Shown: positions 34,134 to 42,835, counted from the first letter of the stretch. The stretch is DNA of 64,000 nucleotides from Enterococcus termitis (GCF_001730305.1 NZ_MIJY01000001.1:558001-622000); one strand, 5' to 3'. Numbers and translations are program-made. The notes: generated by a model not told the origin, from the sequence alone.

Positions 34134-34673
34134 ATGGAGGCGAATGAAAGAGCGATTAATTTTGTAAATAGACGTTTGAAAGAAGGGGACTATGGATATG
34201 TCCTAAGAAAATATGTTTATAGTGATGAATGGGATGAACACTTATTAAATAATATGGAGGGAATTATATTCAAAGCTATGACAAGTTTTGAATATAGCCG
34301 GTGCTTTTCTTACTATTTTATGGAAGATATCCAGTTATCAAGACCTTTTTTTACATTAGAAGCAAAGAATGAAGTTATGGAACGTGGTTATATAGAGTTC
34401 ATAAATTTACAAATCTCAGCAATAAGCCCATTTTTTATAATTGAAAAAGCACAATACCAAAAACCTAAAGAAGGCATAACACTAGATATAGTCGATTTAA
34501 CAGAATTCAAAAATAAGAAGTTAGAAAAAAAATATACAGAACTAATAGAAGTATTAACAGAACACAAGCTGATGTTGGTTGATAGGGAAGAATTAAAAAA
34601 GGTACCTTTAGACATTCCATTGGAAAACTACGAACCAGAAGAAGTAAATTATTTAAGCTATTTATTTGAATAA
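34134..34673 (+). CDS. Immunity-like protein, array copy 4 (mosaic)
   Basis: A 179-residue paralogue directly after orphan tip 2. It is a clear mosaic: YSDEWDEHLL as in copies 1 and 3, TSFEYSRCFSYYF as in 2 and 5, FFTLEAKNEVMERG as in 3, INLQISAISPFFIIEKAQYQ like 2 and 5, then ITLDIVDLTEFKNKKLEKKY as in 1 and 3. It is the natural immunity partner of tip 2 by position. Confidence 0.7.
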   Translation: MEANERAINFVNRRLKEGDYGYVLRKYVYSDEWDEHLLNNMEGIIFKAMTSFEYSRCFSYYFMEDIQLSRPFFTLEAKNEVMERGYIEFINLQISAISPFFIIEKAQYQKPKEGITLDIVDLTEFKNKKLEKKYTELIEVLTEHKLMLVDREELKKVPLDIPLENYEPEEVNYLSYLFE

Positions 34674-34780
34674 TGGAAGTTTTATGGTCATGAAACAAAA
34701 ATTTAAAGATGAGCGTACGTCAACAGATGTGAAGCGAAAACCAATAAACGTTATCCTCAAAGAAGTAAGGAGGAAACTTA
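34674..34780 (+). repeat. Spacer repeat 3 of immunity array
   Basis: Third 107-base spacer copy, almost identical to that at 32359 and again ending with the relic toxin C-terminal codons and AAGGAGG before the last immunity gene. Confidence 0.7.
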
Positions 34781-35320
34781 ATGAACGCAAATGAAAGAGC
34801 AATTAATTTTGTGAATAGACGTTTAAAAGATGGTGACTATGGTTATGTATTAAGAAAATATGTAAAGGGGAATCAATGGAACTCTTATTTATTAAATGGT
34901 ATGGAAGGAATTGTATTCAAGCCTATGACAAGTTTTGAATACGCTAGGTGTTTTTCATATTATTTTATAGAAGATATTAAATTGGAAAATTCGTTTTTTT
35001 CCGATGGAGCAACTAGAGAAATAATGGAACGTGGTTATATAGAATTTATTAGTTTACAAATCTCAGCAATAAGCCCATTTTTTATAATTGAAAAAGCACA
35101 GTATCAAAAATCTAAAGAAGGTATATCACTTGATTTAACAGACTTAACAGAATTTAAAAATGAAAAGTTAGAAAAAAAGTACGAGGAATTAATAGTAGTG
35201 CTAACAAAACAGAAGTTGGTATTAGTTAATGAAAAAGAATTAAAAAAGGTACCTTTAGACATTCCATTGGAAAACTACGAACCAGAAGAAGTAAATTATG
35301 CGAGTTACCTGTTTGAGTAA
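34781..35320 (+). CDS. Immunity-like protein, array copy 5
   Basis: A 179-residue paralogue nearly identical to copy 2 through most of its length (KGNQWNSYLLNGMEG, SDGATREIMERG, DLTDLTEFKNEKLEKKYEEL). Its end is NYASYLFE as in copy 3. It is the last gene of the array and is followed by a terminator. Confidence 0.7.
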   Translation: MNANERAINFVNRRLKDGDYGYVLRKYVKGNQWNSYLLNGMEGIVFKPMTSFEYARCFSYYFIEDIKLENSFFSDGATREIMERGYIEFISLQISAISPFFIIEKAQYQKSKEGISLDLTDLTEFKNEKLEKKYEELIVVLTKQKLVLVNEKELKKVPLDIPLENYEPEEVNYASYLFE

Positions 35321-35331
35321 TAACGACTTAA

Positions 35332-35365
35332 GGTAGGAAGTGTAAAAACTTTCTACCTCTTCTTT
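35332..35365 (+). terminator. Terminator of the immunity array
   Basis: GGTAGGAAGT (35332-35341) pairs with ACTTTCTACC (35348-35357) with one mismatch, followed by a T-rich tract. Confidence 0.75.
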
Positions 35366-35680
35366 ATGTTTTCATTAATTCCATATAATCAAGCATGACA
35401 TAGAAGCATTTATACATAAAATTGAGAATAAAGAAGTCTTTGTAAAACACAACAAGATAATTATAATCGATCTTTATCAGTATTTTTTGAAAAATAAGTA
35501 TACAATACCACGAACGTATTTATAGGAGGAGATGAAGATAAAATTAAGTAATAGAGAAAAGAGAGGAATAAGAGCATAATTAATGGAAATATCAGATTTT
35601 TTATTAGAATAATACGACAAATATTGAATGTTATATTATCATGTGATAGAATTACATTATAAAAAGAAAAGGAGAGTAGA
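35366..35680. other. Intergenic stretch right of toxin island
   Basis: These 315 bases have no supported gene. A 15-codon frame at 35532 has GGAGG placed too close to its ATG, and a nine-codon frame follows; both look like debris of a lost gene. The ribosome site AAAGGAGAG for the ChW gene lies at its right end. Confidence 0.4.
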
Positions 35681-36307
35681 ATGAGGGTAAAAAAAAGGTT
35701 GTTTTATGGTAGTCTGCTAGTATTTATAGGTACATTGCTTGTATTCGGAACAAGTGCTGATGCAAGTGTATTGGTTCAAGGATCTGTATTAACAAACGAA
35801 GAATATGAGGATTTATTGGCAAGTGCGCCAGAGGGCTATGAACTCGTTTCCAATGAAGAATTTAATACGCTAAATAATCAAAGACAAGGTTCGCCCTTTC
35901 TTGCCCGCGCCCATGTACAAAATCGTGGATGGCAAAGTTGAGCTATGCCAGGATATATTTCTGGTACGACTAAAAAAGGCTTACGATTGGAAGCGATTGA
36001 ATTAAAAATGCTTGGAGAAACGATTGAATATAAAGTTCATGTTCAAGACAGTGGTTGGCAGACTTGGAAAAAGAATGGGCAAACCGCTGGAACTACTGGT
36101 AAAAATTTGAGGGTTGAAGCAATCAAAGTTGCTACAAATCGTGCTAAATATTCAGTTAGCTATCGTGCCCATGTCCAAGATATCGGGTGGACAAATTGGT
36201 CCAGTTCAAATACAAGTAAATCAGCAATGAATTATTATGCGGGAACCGTTTGAAAATCGAAACGTTTAGAAGCTATTGATTGGAAATTATATAAACGAGT
36301 GAATTAA
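35681..36307 (+). pseudogene. Secreted ChW-repeat protein gene with two in-frame stops
   Basis: A signal peptide (residues 1-29, VFIGTLLVFGTSADASV) and a short region with SAPEGYELVSNEEF are followed by ChW (clostridial hydrophobic W) repeats: HVQNRGWQSW, HVQDSGWQTW, HVQDIGWTNW, each with a later LRLEAI- or LRVEAI-type end. One frame runs from 35681 to a TAA at 36305-36307. It is interrupted by TGA at 35939-35941, where the repeat needs TGG (Trp), and TGA at 36251-36253, where it needs GGA (Gly). Each is a single-base change. It is almost certainly a recent pseudogene; a sequencing error is the alternative. Confidence 0.8.
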
Positions 36308-36321
36308 AGGGTGGATGTATT

Positions 36322-36549
36322 TTGAGGAAACTGAGATTGGCAATCGTATTAGCAGCAGTAGCTTGTGTACTATTATTATTTTTCAATCTAAATAAAAATA
36401 ATGCTCAAGAAATGAATAAAGAGAATGAAACGGTTGAATTTTCTGAACAAATCATTTCTTCTAGCTTAGAAAAGTCGCCGGAACTATCACCAGAAGAAAA
36501 AAAACAGCTGGATGAGGTTGCTCCAGAAGGATATGAACTGGTTGAATAA
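36322..36549 (+). CDS. Small membrane-anchored or secreted protein with APEGYELV motif
   Basis: A 75-residue protein starting with TTG and AAAGGGTGGA upstream. A basic start and hydrophobic segment (LAIVLAAVACVLLLFFNL) are followed by an acidic region ending LDEVAPEGYELVE. The same APEGYELV motif lies before the repeats in the ChW pseudogene, 15 bases upstream. It may be a short paralogue that lost its repeats, or a functional small surface protein. Function is unknown. Confidence 0.55.
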   Translation: MRKLRLAIVLAAVACVLLLFFNLNKNNAQEMNKENETVEFSEQIISSSLEKSPELSPEEKKQLDEVAPEGYELVE

Positions 36550-36611
36550 TCGTAACGTCATCAGGAAATTCATTTGACTCATTGAAAGTATAGTTTAATA
36601 AACGCTAGCAT

Positions 36612-36651
36612 AAAAACTCGCCAGGATAAGTGCTCTGGTGAGTTTTTATTT
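36612..36651 (+). terminator. Intrinsic terminator
   Basis: AAAAACTCGCCAG (36612-36624) pairs with CTGGTGAGTTTTT (36635-36647) with one G-T pair, followed by ATTTT. It closes the ChW-related gene pair. Confidence 0.85.
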
Positions 36652-36714
36652 TGAAGTTCTGTTCAAAATACATAGAAGAAAAAAGGTGAACGATATTTAA
36701 AGGTCATCATCACT

Positions 36715-36984
36715 TTGTATAGTTACTATACGTCTAATCGCAAAAAATATAGTAAGGAATACTGCTATACAAATAAGCATTATAAGGCAACTTACAATGA
36801 ATATCCCATTTTTTCCTTGCCATCATTTATAAAATCAAAGCAAGAAACAGGTAAGTATTTTTCTGATTCAAGGGTGTTTGTTTCAAAAGCACAAGGAAAT
36901 GGCAATATTTTTAATAGGCATCATCCAGTAGGGTTCTTTTTTATCTTACTTATTGGGCTAGTCTTATTAGTAGGTTCTATTTAA
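36715..36984 (+). CDS. Small protein with C-terminal membrane segment, possibly a gene fragment
   Basis: An open frame of 89 codons from a TTG, without a clear ribosome site. It is polar and tyrosine/lysine-rich, then has one C-terminal hydrophobic segment (PVGFFFILLIGLVLLVG). The layout resembles the C-terminal half of small membrane proteins of the DUF3592 type, whose first segment would be missing. I think it is a 5'-truncated relic; it could also be non-coding. Confidence 0.35.
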   Translation: MYSYYTSNRKKYSKEYCYTNKHYKATYNEYPIFSLPSFIKSKQETGKYFSDSRVFVSKAQGNGNIFNRHHPVGFFFILLIGLVLLVGSI

Positions 36985-37172
36985 GGTGAAACAGATACTA
37001 TAGAGTTCGCGTCTATTCATACCAACAATCGAATTCTATGCTCTAAGATAGAGAAAATGTCTTCTATATTAATCAATAATTTAAAGTTTTAAAAAGCTTT
37101 GTGCATTTCTCATACGCTTTTTTTTAATATCTTATATAATGTAGAGAAACAAGAGAAGTGAAGGTGAGTCGG

Positions 37173-38828
37173 ATGAAAATCAGAAGAACCTGGTGGAAAG
37201 AAGCAGTTGGGTATCAGATTTATCCCAGAAGTTTTATGGATTCAGCGAATGATGGTATTGGAGATTTGAATGGAATTCGCTCAAAATTGGATTATCTTAA
37301 AGAGCTAGGTATCGGTTTTATTTGGATCACGCCTATCTATGAATCGCCTAATGTTGACAATGGTTATGATATCAGCGATTATCAGAAAATCCTATCAACC
37401 TTTGGAACAATGGAAGAATTTGATTTACTTTTAGCTGAAGCGCATGACTTGGGAATCAAAGTTATCATGGATTTAGTGATCAATCATACATCGAATCAGC
37501 ATGCGTGGTTTTTAGAGTCACGTTCTTCTAGAAAAGATGACTATAGAGACTATTATATTTGGGCAGATGGAACGATTGATGGACCACCGAATGATTGGGT
37601 GTCGATTTTTGGCGGATCAGCATGGGAATATGACAAAACGACAAATCAGTACTATCTTCATGTTTTTGCGAAAGAACAACCAGATTTGAACTGGGAGAAC
37701 CCACGAGTAAAACGCGATCTATTTAAAATGATTGACTGGTGGCTCGATAAAGGGATCGATGGTTTTCGAGTAGATGCAATCTCACATATCAAAAAAGCAC
37801 CATTAGAAACATTATCTGGTGAAGATCCTCATGCTCCTTATAAGAACGTCTTGGGAATTGAAAAGCATTTGGAAGAATTGGGGGATATCTTCAGAAAAAG
37901 AGATATTTTGACTGTAGGCGAAGCGAATGGTGTTACTGCAGATCAAGCCTATCAGTGGGTTGGAGAGGCAGATGGTTATTTTAATATGTTATTTGAATTT
38001 GATCATATTTCTCTTTGGAATAAAAATGAACAAGATGGACTGGATGTTGTTCACTTCAAAAAAGCATTGACTGCATGGCAAAACGCTCTGGCGGATGGAC
38101 GAGGCTGGAATGCACTTTATATGGAAAATCATGATATTCCACGCTCTGTTTCTAGTTTTGGTAGTGAAGAAACGGTTTTCTGGAAAGCATCAGCTAAAGC
38201 GTTGGCACTGACTTTCTTATTACTGCAGGGGACACCTTTCATTTATCAAGGGCAAGAAATCGGCATGACTAACATGCCGTTTCGCTCAATTGATGAAATT
38301 GATGCGGTAGATACCAAAAACTTCTATTATGAAATGCTTCAAACTGGACTAGATGAAGAAAAGGCGATGGAAGTGATTCGACGAACTGCAAGAGATAATT
38401 CGCGAACACCGATGCAGTGGACCGCAGAAGAGTTCGCCGGTTTCTCAAAACGAGAACCTTGGTTGAGGATCAACCCGAATAAACAGGAAATCAATGTGCT
38501 AGATGAAACACATGATCCAGATTCCATCTTAAACTTTTATAAAGAAGTGATCCAACTTAGAAACCAAAATGACGCGTTGATTTATGGTAGCTATACCCTT
38601 TATTTACCAGAGCATCCGCAGCTATTTGTATATGGACGTCGCTTAGAGCAAGAACGCTATGTCATCATTATCAATCTATCAAAAGAATTTGCATCAGCTG
38701 ATTTACCGGAAAATGTTCGAATTGAAGAATGGGAATTGGTACTTTGTAATTTAGACAGTCATGCTATTCATCAGCATACGATTTTTGCACCTTATGAAGC
38801 AAGAGTCTATAAGCATAAAAAGAATTGA
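37173..38828 (+). CDS. GH13 alpha-glucosidase (oligo-1,6-glucosidase/dextran glucosidase type)
   Basis: A 551-residue cytosolic GH13 enzyme without a signal peptide. The beginning is WWKEAVGYQIYPRSF, and the catalytic triad is Asp201 (GFRVDAISH), Glu250 (VGEANG) and Asp321 (MENHDIPR). The conserved VINHTSNQH lies near residue 105. It would cleave terminal alpha-1,6 bonds of isomaltose, panose or dextran oligomers. ATG 37173 has AAGGTGA upstream; an in-frame GTG at 37158 is less likely. No transporter lies beside it; a good terminator follows. Confidence 0.9.
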   Translation: MKIRRTWWKEAVGYQIYPRSFMDSANDGIGDLNGIRSKLDYLKELGIGFIWITPIYESPNVDNGYDISDYQKILSTFGTMEEFDLLLAEAHDLGIKVIMDLVINHTSNQHAWFLESRSSRKDDYRDYYIWADGTIDGPPNDWVSIFGGSAWEYDKTTNQYYLHVFAKEQPDLNWENPRVKRDLFKMIDWWLDKGIDGFRVDAISHIKKAPLETLSGEDPHAPYKNVLGIEKHLEELGDIFRKRDILTVGEANGVTADQAYQWVGEADGYFNMLFEFDHISLWNKNEQDGLDVVHFKKALTAWQNALADGRGWNALYMENHDIPRSVSSFGSEETVFWKASAKALALTFLLLQGTPFIYQGQEIGMTNMPFRSIDEIDAVDTKNFYYEMLQTGLDEEKAMEVIRRTARDNSRTPMQWTAEEFAGFSKREPWLRINPNKQEINVLDETHDPDSILNFYKEVIQLRNQNDALIYGSYTLYLPEHPQLFVYGRRLEQERYVIIINLSKEFASADLPENVRIEEWELVLCNLDSHAIHQHTIFAPYEARVYKHKKN

Positions 38829-38903
38829 CCACAAGAAAAGAGCGTTCGACCAAAAGCGCTTAGCTTCGAAGAAGTTATTTTTATCGCTGTTTATTTGGAT
38901 TTT

Positions 38904-38949
38904 AAAAGGCTAAGGTATGACTCGATGAGTTATGTTTTAGCCTTTTTTT
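38904..38949 (+). terminator. Terminator after GH13 gene
   Basis: AAAAGGCTAA (38904-38913) pairs with TTAGCCTTTT (38938-38947) and encloses an inner ATGACTC/GAGTTAT stem, followed by T residues. Confidence 0.88.
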
Positions 38950-39064
38950 GTATCAGAACAAGCCAAAAAAAGTTTTTTTAGAAAATTTCCAATTTTTGAT
39001 TGCTTTTTTGGTGTGACTGGCGTAACTTTAAAGATATAAATTTTTTGAAAATGAGGGATACAGT

Positions 39065-40282
39065 ATGAGAAATTTCGAGAAGTCCAATAAACTAGATGGT
39101 GTTAGCTACGATGTACGTGGTCCGGTTTTAGAAGAAGCGGACAGAATGCAGGAAGAAGGCATCCGCATTTTAAAGCTTAATACTGGTAATCCCGCTCCTT
39201 TTGGTTTTGATGCGCCGAACGAAGTTGTACGTGATATGATCACCAATGTACGTAATTCAGAAGGCTATTCTGATTCCAAGGGAATTTTCTCTGCACGAAA
39301 AGCGATCGAGCAGTACTGTCAGGTCAAAGGGTTTCCTAATGTAACGATCAATGATATTTACACTGGAAATGGTGTTAGTGAATTGATCACGATGTGTATG
39401 CAGGGCTTATTGAATAACGGGGATGAAGTATTGGTCCCTATGCCGGACTATCCTTTGTGGACAGCATCTGTTTCATTGGCTGGCGGAAATCCAGTTCATT
39501 ATATTTGTGATGAACAAGCCGAGTGGAATCCAGATATTGATGATATCAAGTCAAAAGTTACCTCAAATACAAAAGCAATCGTTTTGATCAATCCAAATAA
39601 TCCGACAGGAGCATTATATCCAAAGGAAATTTTAGAGCAGATCGTGGAAATTGCGAGACAAAATGATTTGATCATTTTCTCAGATGAAATCTATGATCGC
39701 CTTGTAATGGATGGCTTGACTCATATTCCGATTGCGACATTAGCACCTGACTTATTTGTGGTTACGCTGAATGGGTTATCTAAATCACATCGTGTTGCTG
39801 GTTTCCGATGCGGCTGGATGGTCTTGAGCGGCAATAAAAAGCACGTTAAAGGATATATTGAAGGTTTGAATATGTTAGCGTCTATGCGTCTATGTTCAAA
39901 TGTGTTATCACAGCAAATTATTCAGACTGCCTTAGGTGGTTATCAGAGTGTTGATGAACTATTGTTGCCAGGCGGCCGTGTGTACGAGCAAAGAGAATTT
40001 ATCTATAATGCAATCAATGAGATACCAGGTCTTTCTGCAGTGAAACCTAAAGCAGCATTCTATATTTTTCCAAAAATCGATACAGCGCGGTTCGATATCT
40101 ATGACGATGAAAAATTTGTTCTTGATTTCCTTCATGAGCACCATATTTTATTGGTTCATGGTGGTGGATTCAACTGGACACAACCGGATCATTTTAGAAT
40201 TGTGTACCTGCCAAAAATGGAAGACTTAAAACTGACTGCAGAGAAAATGCAGCGCTTCTTAAGTACCTATAAACAAAAATAA
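39065..40282 (+). CDS. Pyridoxal-phosphate aminotransferase, alanine aminotransferase-like
   Basis: A 405-residue fold-type I aminotransferase. It shows ILKLNTGNPAPFGFDAP at the start, GNGVSELITMCMQGLLN, INPNNPTGALY, the PLP-binding Lys240 in NGLSKSHRVAGFRCGW, and a C-terminal FRIVYLP arginine. The close resemblance to AlaT-type transaminases suggests alanine/pyruvate and glutamate/2-oxoglutarate as substrates. It is a single-gene unit. Confidence 0.9.
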   Translation: MRNFEKSNKLDGVSYDVRGPVLEEADRMQEEGIRILKLNTGNPAPFGFDAPNEVVRDMITNVRNSEGYSDSKGIFSARKAIEQYCQVKGFPNVTINDIYTGNGVSELITMCMQGLLNNGDEVLVPMPDYPLWTASVSLAGGNPVHYICDEQAEWNPDIDDIKSKVTSNTKAIVLINPNNPTGALYPKEILEQIVEIARQNDLIIFSDEIYDRLVMDGLTHIPIATLAPDLFVVTLNGLSKSHRVAGFRCGWMVLSGNKKHVKGYIEGLNMLASMRLCSNVLSQQIIQTALGGYQSVDELLLPGGRVYEQREFIYNAINEIPGLSAVKPKAAFYIFPKIDTARFDIYDDEKFVLDFLHEHHILLVHGGGFNWTQPDHFRIVYLPKMEDLKLTAEKMQRFLSTYKQK

Positions 40283-40301
40283 ACGGATTGTTTTAGCAAT
40301 A

Positions 40302-40347
40302 AAAAAAGCGGCTCAAAACTGATCAAACGTTTTGAACTGCTTTTTTT
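40302..40347. terminator. Bidirectional terminator
   Basis: AAAAAAGCGGCTCAAAAC at 40302-40319 pairs with GTTTTGAACTGC and a T-run (40329-40347), with small mismatches. A- and T-runs on both sides allow it to serve the aminotransferase gene and the convergent small gene. Confidence 0.8.
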
Positions 40348-40370
40348 AATGTTTGTGACAGGCAGTGAAG

Positions 40371-40547
40371 TTAGTCTGTCGATTGACAATCCTTTTTACT
40401 AATCACCATTCGATTTGTATACTTTTCTTCCATGTCTGGACTTGGATCCGAAACAACAACAAGATATGCATTTTCATATTCTTTTTCGACATAGCCCATA
40501 TAACTATTTTTTTCCCAGCTAAAGCTAATCCGTTTCTCCTGTTCCAT
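40371..40547 (-). CDS. Small DUF2187-like protein
   Basis: A 58-residue basic/acidic beta-rich protein (FSWEKNSYMGYVEKEYENA, NRMVISKKDC) resembling the DUF2187 group found in many low-GC Gram-positives. Function is unknown. AAGGAG lies eight bases before ATG 40547 on the minus strand; the GTG at 40556 is too close to it. Confidence 0.72.
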   Translation of the reverse strand: MEQEKRISFSWEKNSYMGYVEKEYENAYLVVVSDPSPDMEEKYTNRMVISKKDCQSTD

Positions 40548-40739
40548 GAGTAACACTCCTTATTTGCAAAGTAAAAATGATAAATCGTTTTGGTCTAGTG
40601 TTAGGTAATGTTCTTGCAGTATATTATGCAATAAAGTACAATAAATACATAATGCGAATTCGCATATTTTACTTTTTTTCGTCAAATAATGCATTTTTTA
40701 TTTGTTATTGATAATTGAAATCGGTATAGGAGTGAAGAT

Positions 40740-41567
40740 ATGGATTCTTTTGGGGCAGTGATTAAAGAAATTCGTAAGAATAGAAAATTAACTCAAAAAA
40801 TGTTATCAGAAGATATTTGCTCACAAAGCGTATTAAGCAGAATAGAAAATAATGAAGAACTGCCCAATGTCGTGGTGATGCAGCAGCTCTGTCAGCGTCT
40901 GGGTGTCACAATCGACCAAATCATGCAGTTTAAATCTGATGAAGTCCGACTGCTCACGCAGATGTTTGAGAAAATTGCAGATTATTTTCGGCATAAAGAA
41001 TATAAAAAGATCATGGATTATATGGAAGCCACAAAAATCGAAGACCGTCTTCATCTAGATACGGATTGGCAACGCTATTATTATTATCTAGGTAGTTGTA
41101 AATTTTATCTTTTCAATAATTATGAACAAGCGATATTTGATCTTAAAAAGGGACTTTCCTATACGTATCAGTCAAATAAAGACAATTTGTCTGACTTTGA
41201 AATTCAAGTCATTAGTTGTATCGGCAGCACGTATGGCAGTATTGGAAAAATAAATGAAGCAGAAAAATACTTAAAATTGAGTATTCACTATTTTCATAAG
41301 TTACCGAATGAGCGTGTGAATGCTGAACTGACGAAAATATTTTATAATTATTCAAAATTTTTAAAAGATCAAGGTCGTCTAGATGAGGCACAAATATATA
41401 TTGATCAAGGCATCGTTTGGTCCCGCTATCGCAATAGTTACTATTATTTAAGTGAATTGTTCCAGTTAAAGAGTCAACTGATGCTGGCAAAAGGGATTGT
41501 GGACAAAGCCAAAGAATACCAAGCACTATCGGAAGAGATCCGACATATTGAGACGATTAAGATCTAA
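40740..41567 (+). CDS. HTH-XRE regulator with TPR domain (Rgg/RRNPP-like)
   Basis: A 275-residue regulator. An N-terminal helix-turn-helix (GAVIKEIRKNRKLTQKMLSE, QSVLSRIENNEELPN) covers residues 1-60, and the rest forms tetratricopeptide-like helices. This is the layout of Rgg/PlcR-type peptide-responsive regulators. I found no clear small pheromone gene beside it. Its targets could include the downstream nagA, because an inverted repeat lies between them (41573-41604). AGGAG precedes the ATG. Confidence 0.83.
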   Translation: MDSFGAVIKEIRKNRKLTQKMLSEDICSQSVLSRIENNEELPNVVVMQQLCQRLGVTIDQIMQFKSDEVRLLTQMFEKIADYFRHKEYKKIMDYMEATKIEDRLHLDTDWQRYYYYLGSCKFYLFNNYEQAIFDLKKGLSYTYQSNKDNLSDFEIQVISCIGSTYGSIGKINEAEKYLKLSIHYFHKLPNERVNAELTKIFYNYSKFLKDQGRLDEAQIYIDQGIVWSRYRNSYYYLSELFQLKSQLMLAKGIVDKAKEYQALSEEIRHIETIKI

Positions 41568-41572
41568 TGGAA

Positions 41573-41604
41573 GTGTAGTGAACTTTTTTAGAAAAGGTCT
41601 ACAC
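41573..41604. promoter_or_regulatory. Inverted repeat between regulator and nagA
   Basis: GTGTAG (41573-41578) with CTACAC (41599-41604), and CTTTT with AAAAG inside, form an imperfect 32-base dyad just after the regulator stop. There is no T-run after it, so it is more likely an operator or a weak terminator-like stem. TTGACT at 41612 may be the -35 box of a nagA promoter. Confidence 0.4.
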
Positions 41605-41671
41605 CATTCTTGACTTCTGCTGGTTTTAAGAGTACGTTTAAAGTAGAAAAATTAAAGAAAGAAGGATGAAG

Positions 41672-42823
41672 ATGAGAACGTTTATCTTTGCTGAAAAGTT
41701 CTTTTTGAAAAGTGATGTAAAAGGACCAGGCTATTTAGAAATCACTGATGGTATTTTCGGAGATTTTTATAAAGAGCTTCCTGAAACAGAAGCAAAAGTG
41801 ATCAAAGAAGAAGGAAAATGGATTGCTCCGGGATTAGTAGACACACATATCCACGGATATATGAATCATGATGTTATGGACAATGACGCTGAAGGTTTGA
41901 AAGTCATGTCAGAAGGGCTGTTGTCTTGTGGCGTCACATCATTTTTACCAACAACGTTAACATCTAGTAAAGAGCGTCTGAAAGATGTTGCGCAAACAAT
42001 CGGAGAGGTTTATCAAGAAGTTCCAGGTGCAAAGGTACAAGGGATTTATTTTGAAGGTCCATTCTTCACAGAAGAACATAAAGGGGCACAAAACCCAAGC
42101 TACTTTGGTGATCCTGATTTAAATACATTCAATGAATGGCAGGAAGCATCAGGTGGGCTGATCAAAAAAATCGCATTAGCACCTGAACGTAAAGGCGTCA
42201 AAGAATTTGTTAAAGCTGTAACAGATGAAGGAGTCGTCGTTGCATTAGGGCATAGCGATGCGACTCTGGAACAAGCTACCGAAGCAGTCGAGTCTGGCGC
42301 AAGTGTTTTCGTTCATGCCTACAATGGTATGAGAGGGTTAAACCACCGCGAGCCGGGAATGGTAGGAGCGTTAATGTCATTGAACCATGTATTCTCTGAA
42401 TTGATTTGTGATGGACACCATGTACATCCGAATGCAGCAGATATTTTGATGGAAAAAGCAGGACATGACCATGTAGCCTTGATCACAGATTGTATGATGG
42501 CCGGCGGTATGCCTGATGGTAATTACAATTTGGGTGAATTTCCAGTTGTCGTAAAAGAAGGAACGGCTCGTTTGGAATCAGGAAATCTAGCTGGTAGTAT
42601 TTTGAAATTGAAAGAAGCGATCAAAAATGTTGTTGACTGGGAGATTGCAACACCAGAACAAGCAATCATGATGGCAACCTTAGTCCCAGCGGTTAGTTGT
42701 AAAATCGATGACAAGTGCGGTATGATCGCAAATGGAAGAGATGCAGATTTTATCGTATTAAATCCAGATATGGAATTAGCAGCGACTTATTTAGACGGAG
42801 TCGAAAGATATCGTCAAGCATAA
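41672..42823 (+). CDS. nagA: N-acetylglucosamine-6-phosphate deacetylase NagA
   Basis: Deacetylates GlcNAc-6-phosphate for use in wall synthesis or glycolysis. A 383-residue amidohydrolase: metal site GLVDTHIHGYMNHDVMD, YFEGPFF, the histidines in ALGHSDAT and VHAYNGMRGLNHREPG, CDGHHVHP and the catalytic Asp in LITDCMMAGG. ATG 41672 has AAGGA at suitable spacing; ATG 41666 is too close. It is followed by a strong terminator. It could use GlcNAc released by the chitinase. Confidence 0.95.
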   Translation: MRTFIFAEKFFLKSDVKGPGYLEITDGIFGDFYKELPETEAKVIKEEGKWIAPGLVDTHIHGYMNHDVMDNDAEGLKVMSEGLLSCGVTSFLPTTLTSSKERLKDVAQTIGEVYQEVPGAKVQGIYFEGPFFTEEHKGAQNPSYFGDPDLNTFNEWQEASGGLIKKIALAPERKGVKEFVKAVTDEGVVVALGHSDATLEQATEAVESGASVFVHAYNGMRGLNHREPGMVGALMSLNHVFSELICDGHHVHPNAADILMEKAGHDHVALITDCMMAGGMPDGNYNLGEFPVVVKEGTARLESGNLAGSILKLKEAIKNVVDWEIATPEQAIMMATLVPAVSCKIDDKCGMIANGRDADFIVLNPDMELAATYLDGVERYRQA

Positions 42824-42835
42824 TATATAAGAAGA

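Larger units (their letters stand above)
31819..35320 (+). repeat. Tandem immunity-gene array, 647-bp period
   Basis: Five paralogous 540-base genes start at 31819, 32466, 33113, 34134 and 34781. Three of the four intervals are exactly 647 bases (540-base gene plus 107-base spacer). The interval 33113-34134 is longer because orphan tip 2 lies there instead of a normal spacer. Gene and spacer are both repeated, so the unit has spread by tandem duplication. Differences between copies come in blocks, pointing to gene conversion. Confidence 0.85.

Noticed and set aside
32359-34780. Regular direct repeats that could suggest a CRISPR array
   Set aside because: The repeat unit is a 540-base gene plus a 107-base spacer, not short repeats with unique spacers, and no cas genes occur.
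35939-36253. TGA codons in the ChW gene as recoding (Sec or TGA-Trp)
   Set aside because: One site needs Trp and the other Gly, no Sec hairpin is seen, and other genes here use TGG for Trp with TGA among their normal stops. Pseudogene decay is simpler.
28004-36550. Genomic island integrated at tRNA-Leu
   Set aside because: No integrase gene and no duplicate of the tRNA 3' end were found to mark attachment sites. The AT-rich content suggests transfer, but the mechanism is not supported.
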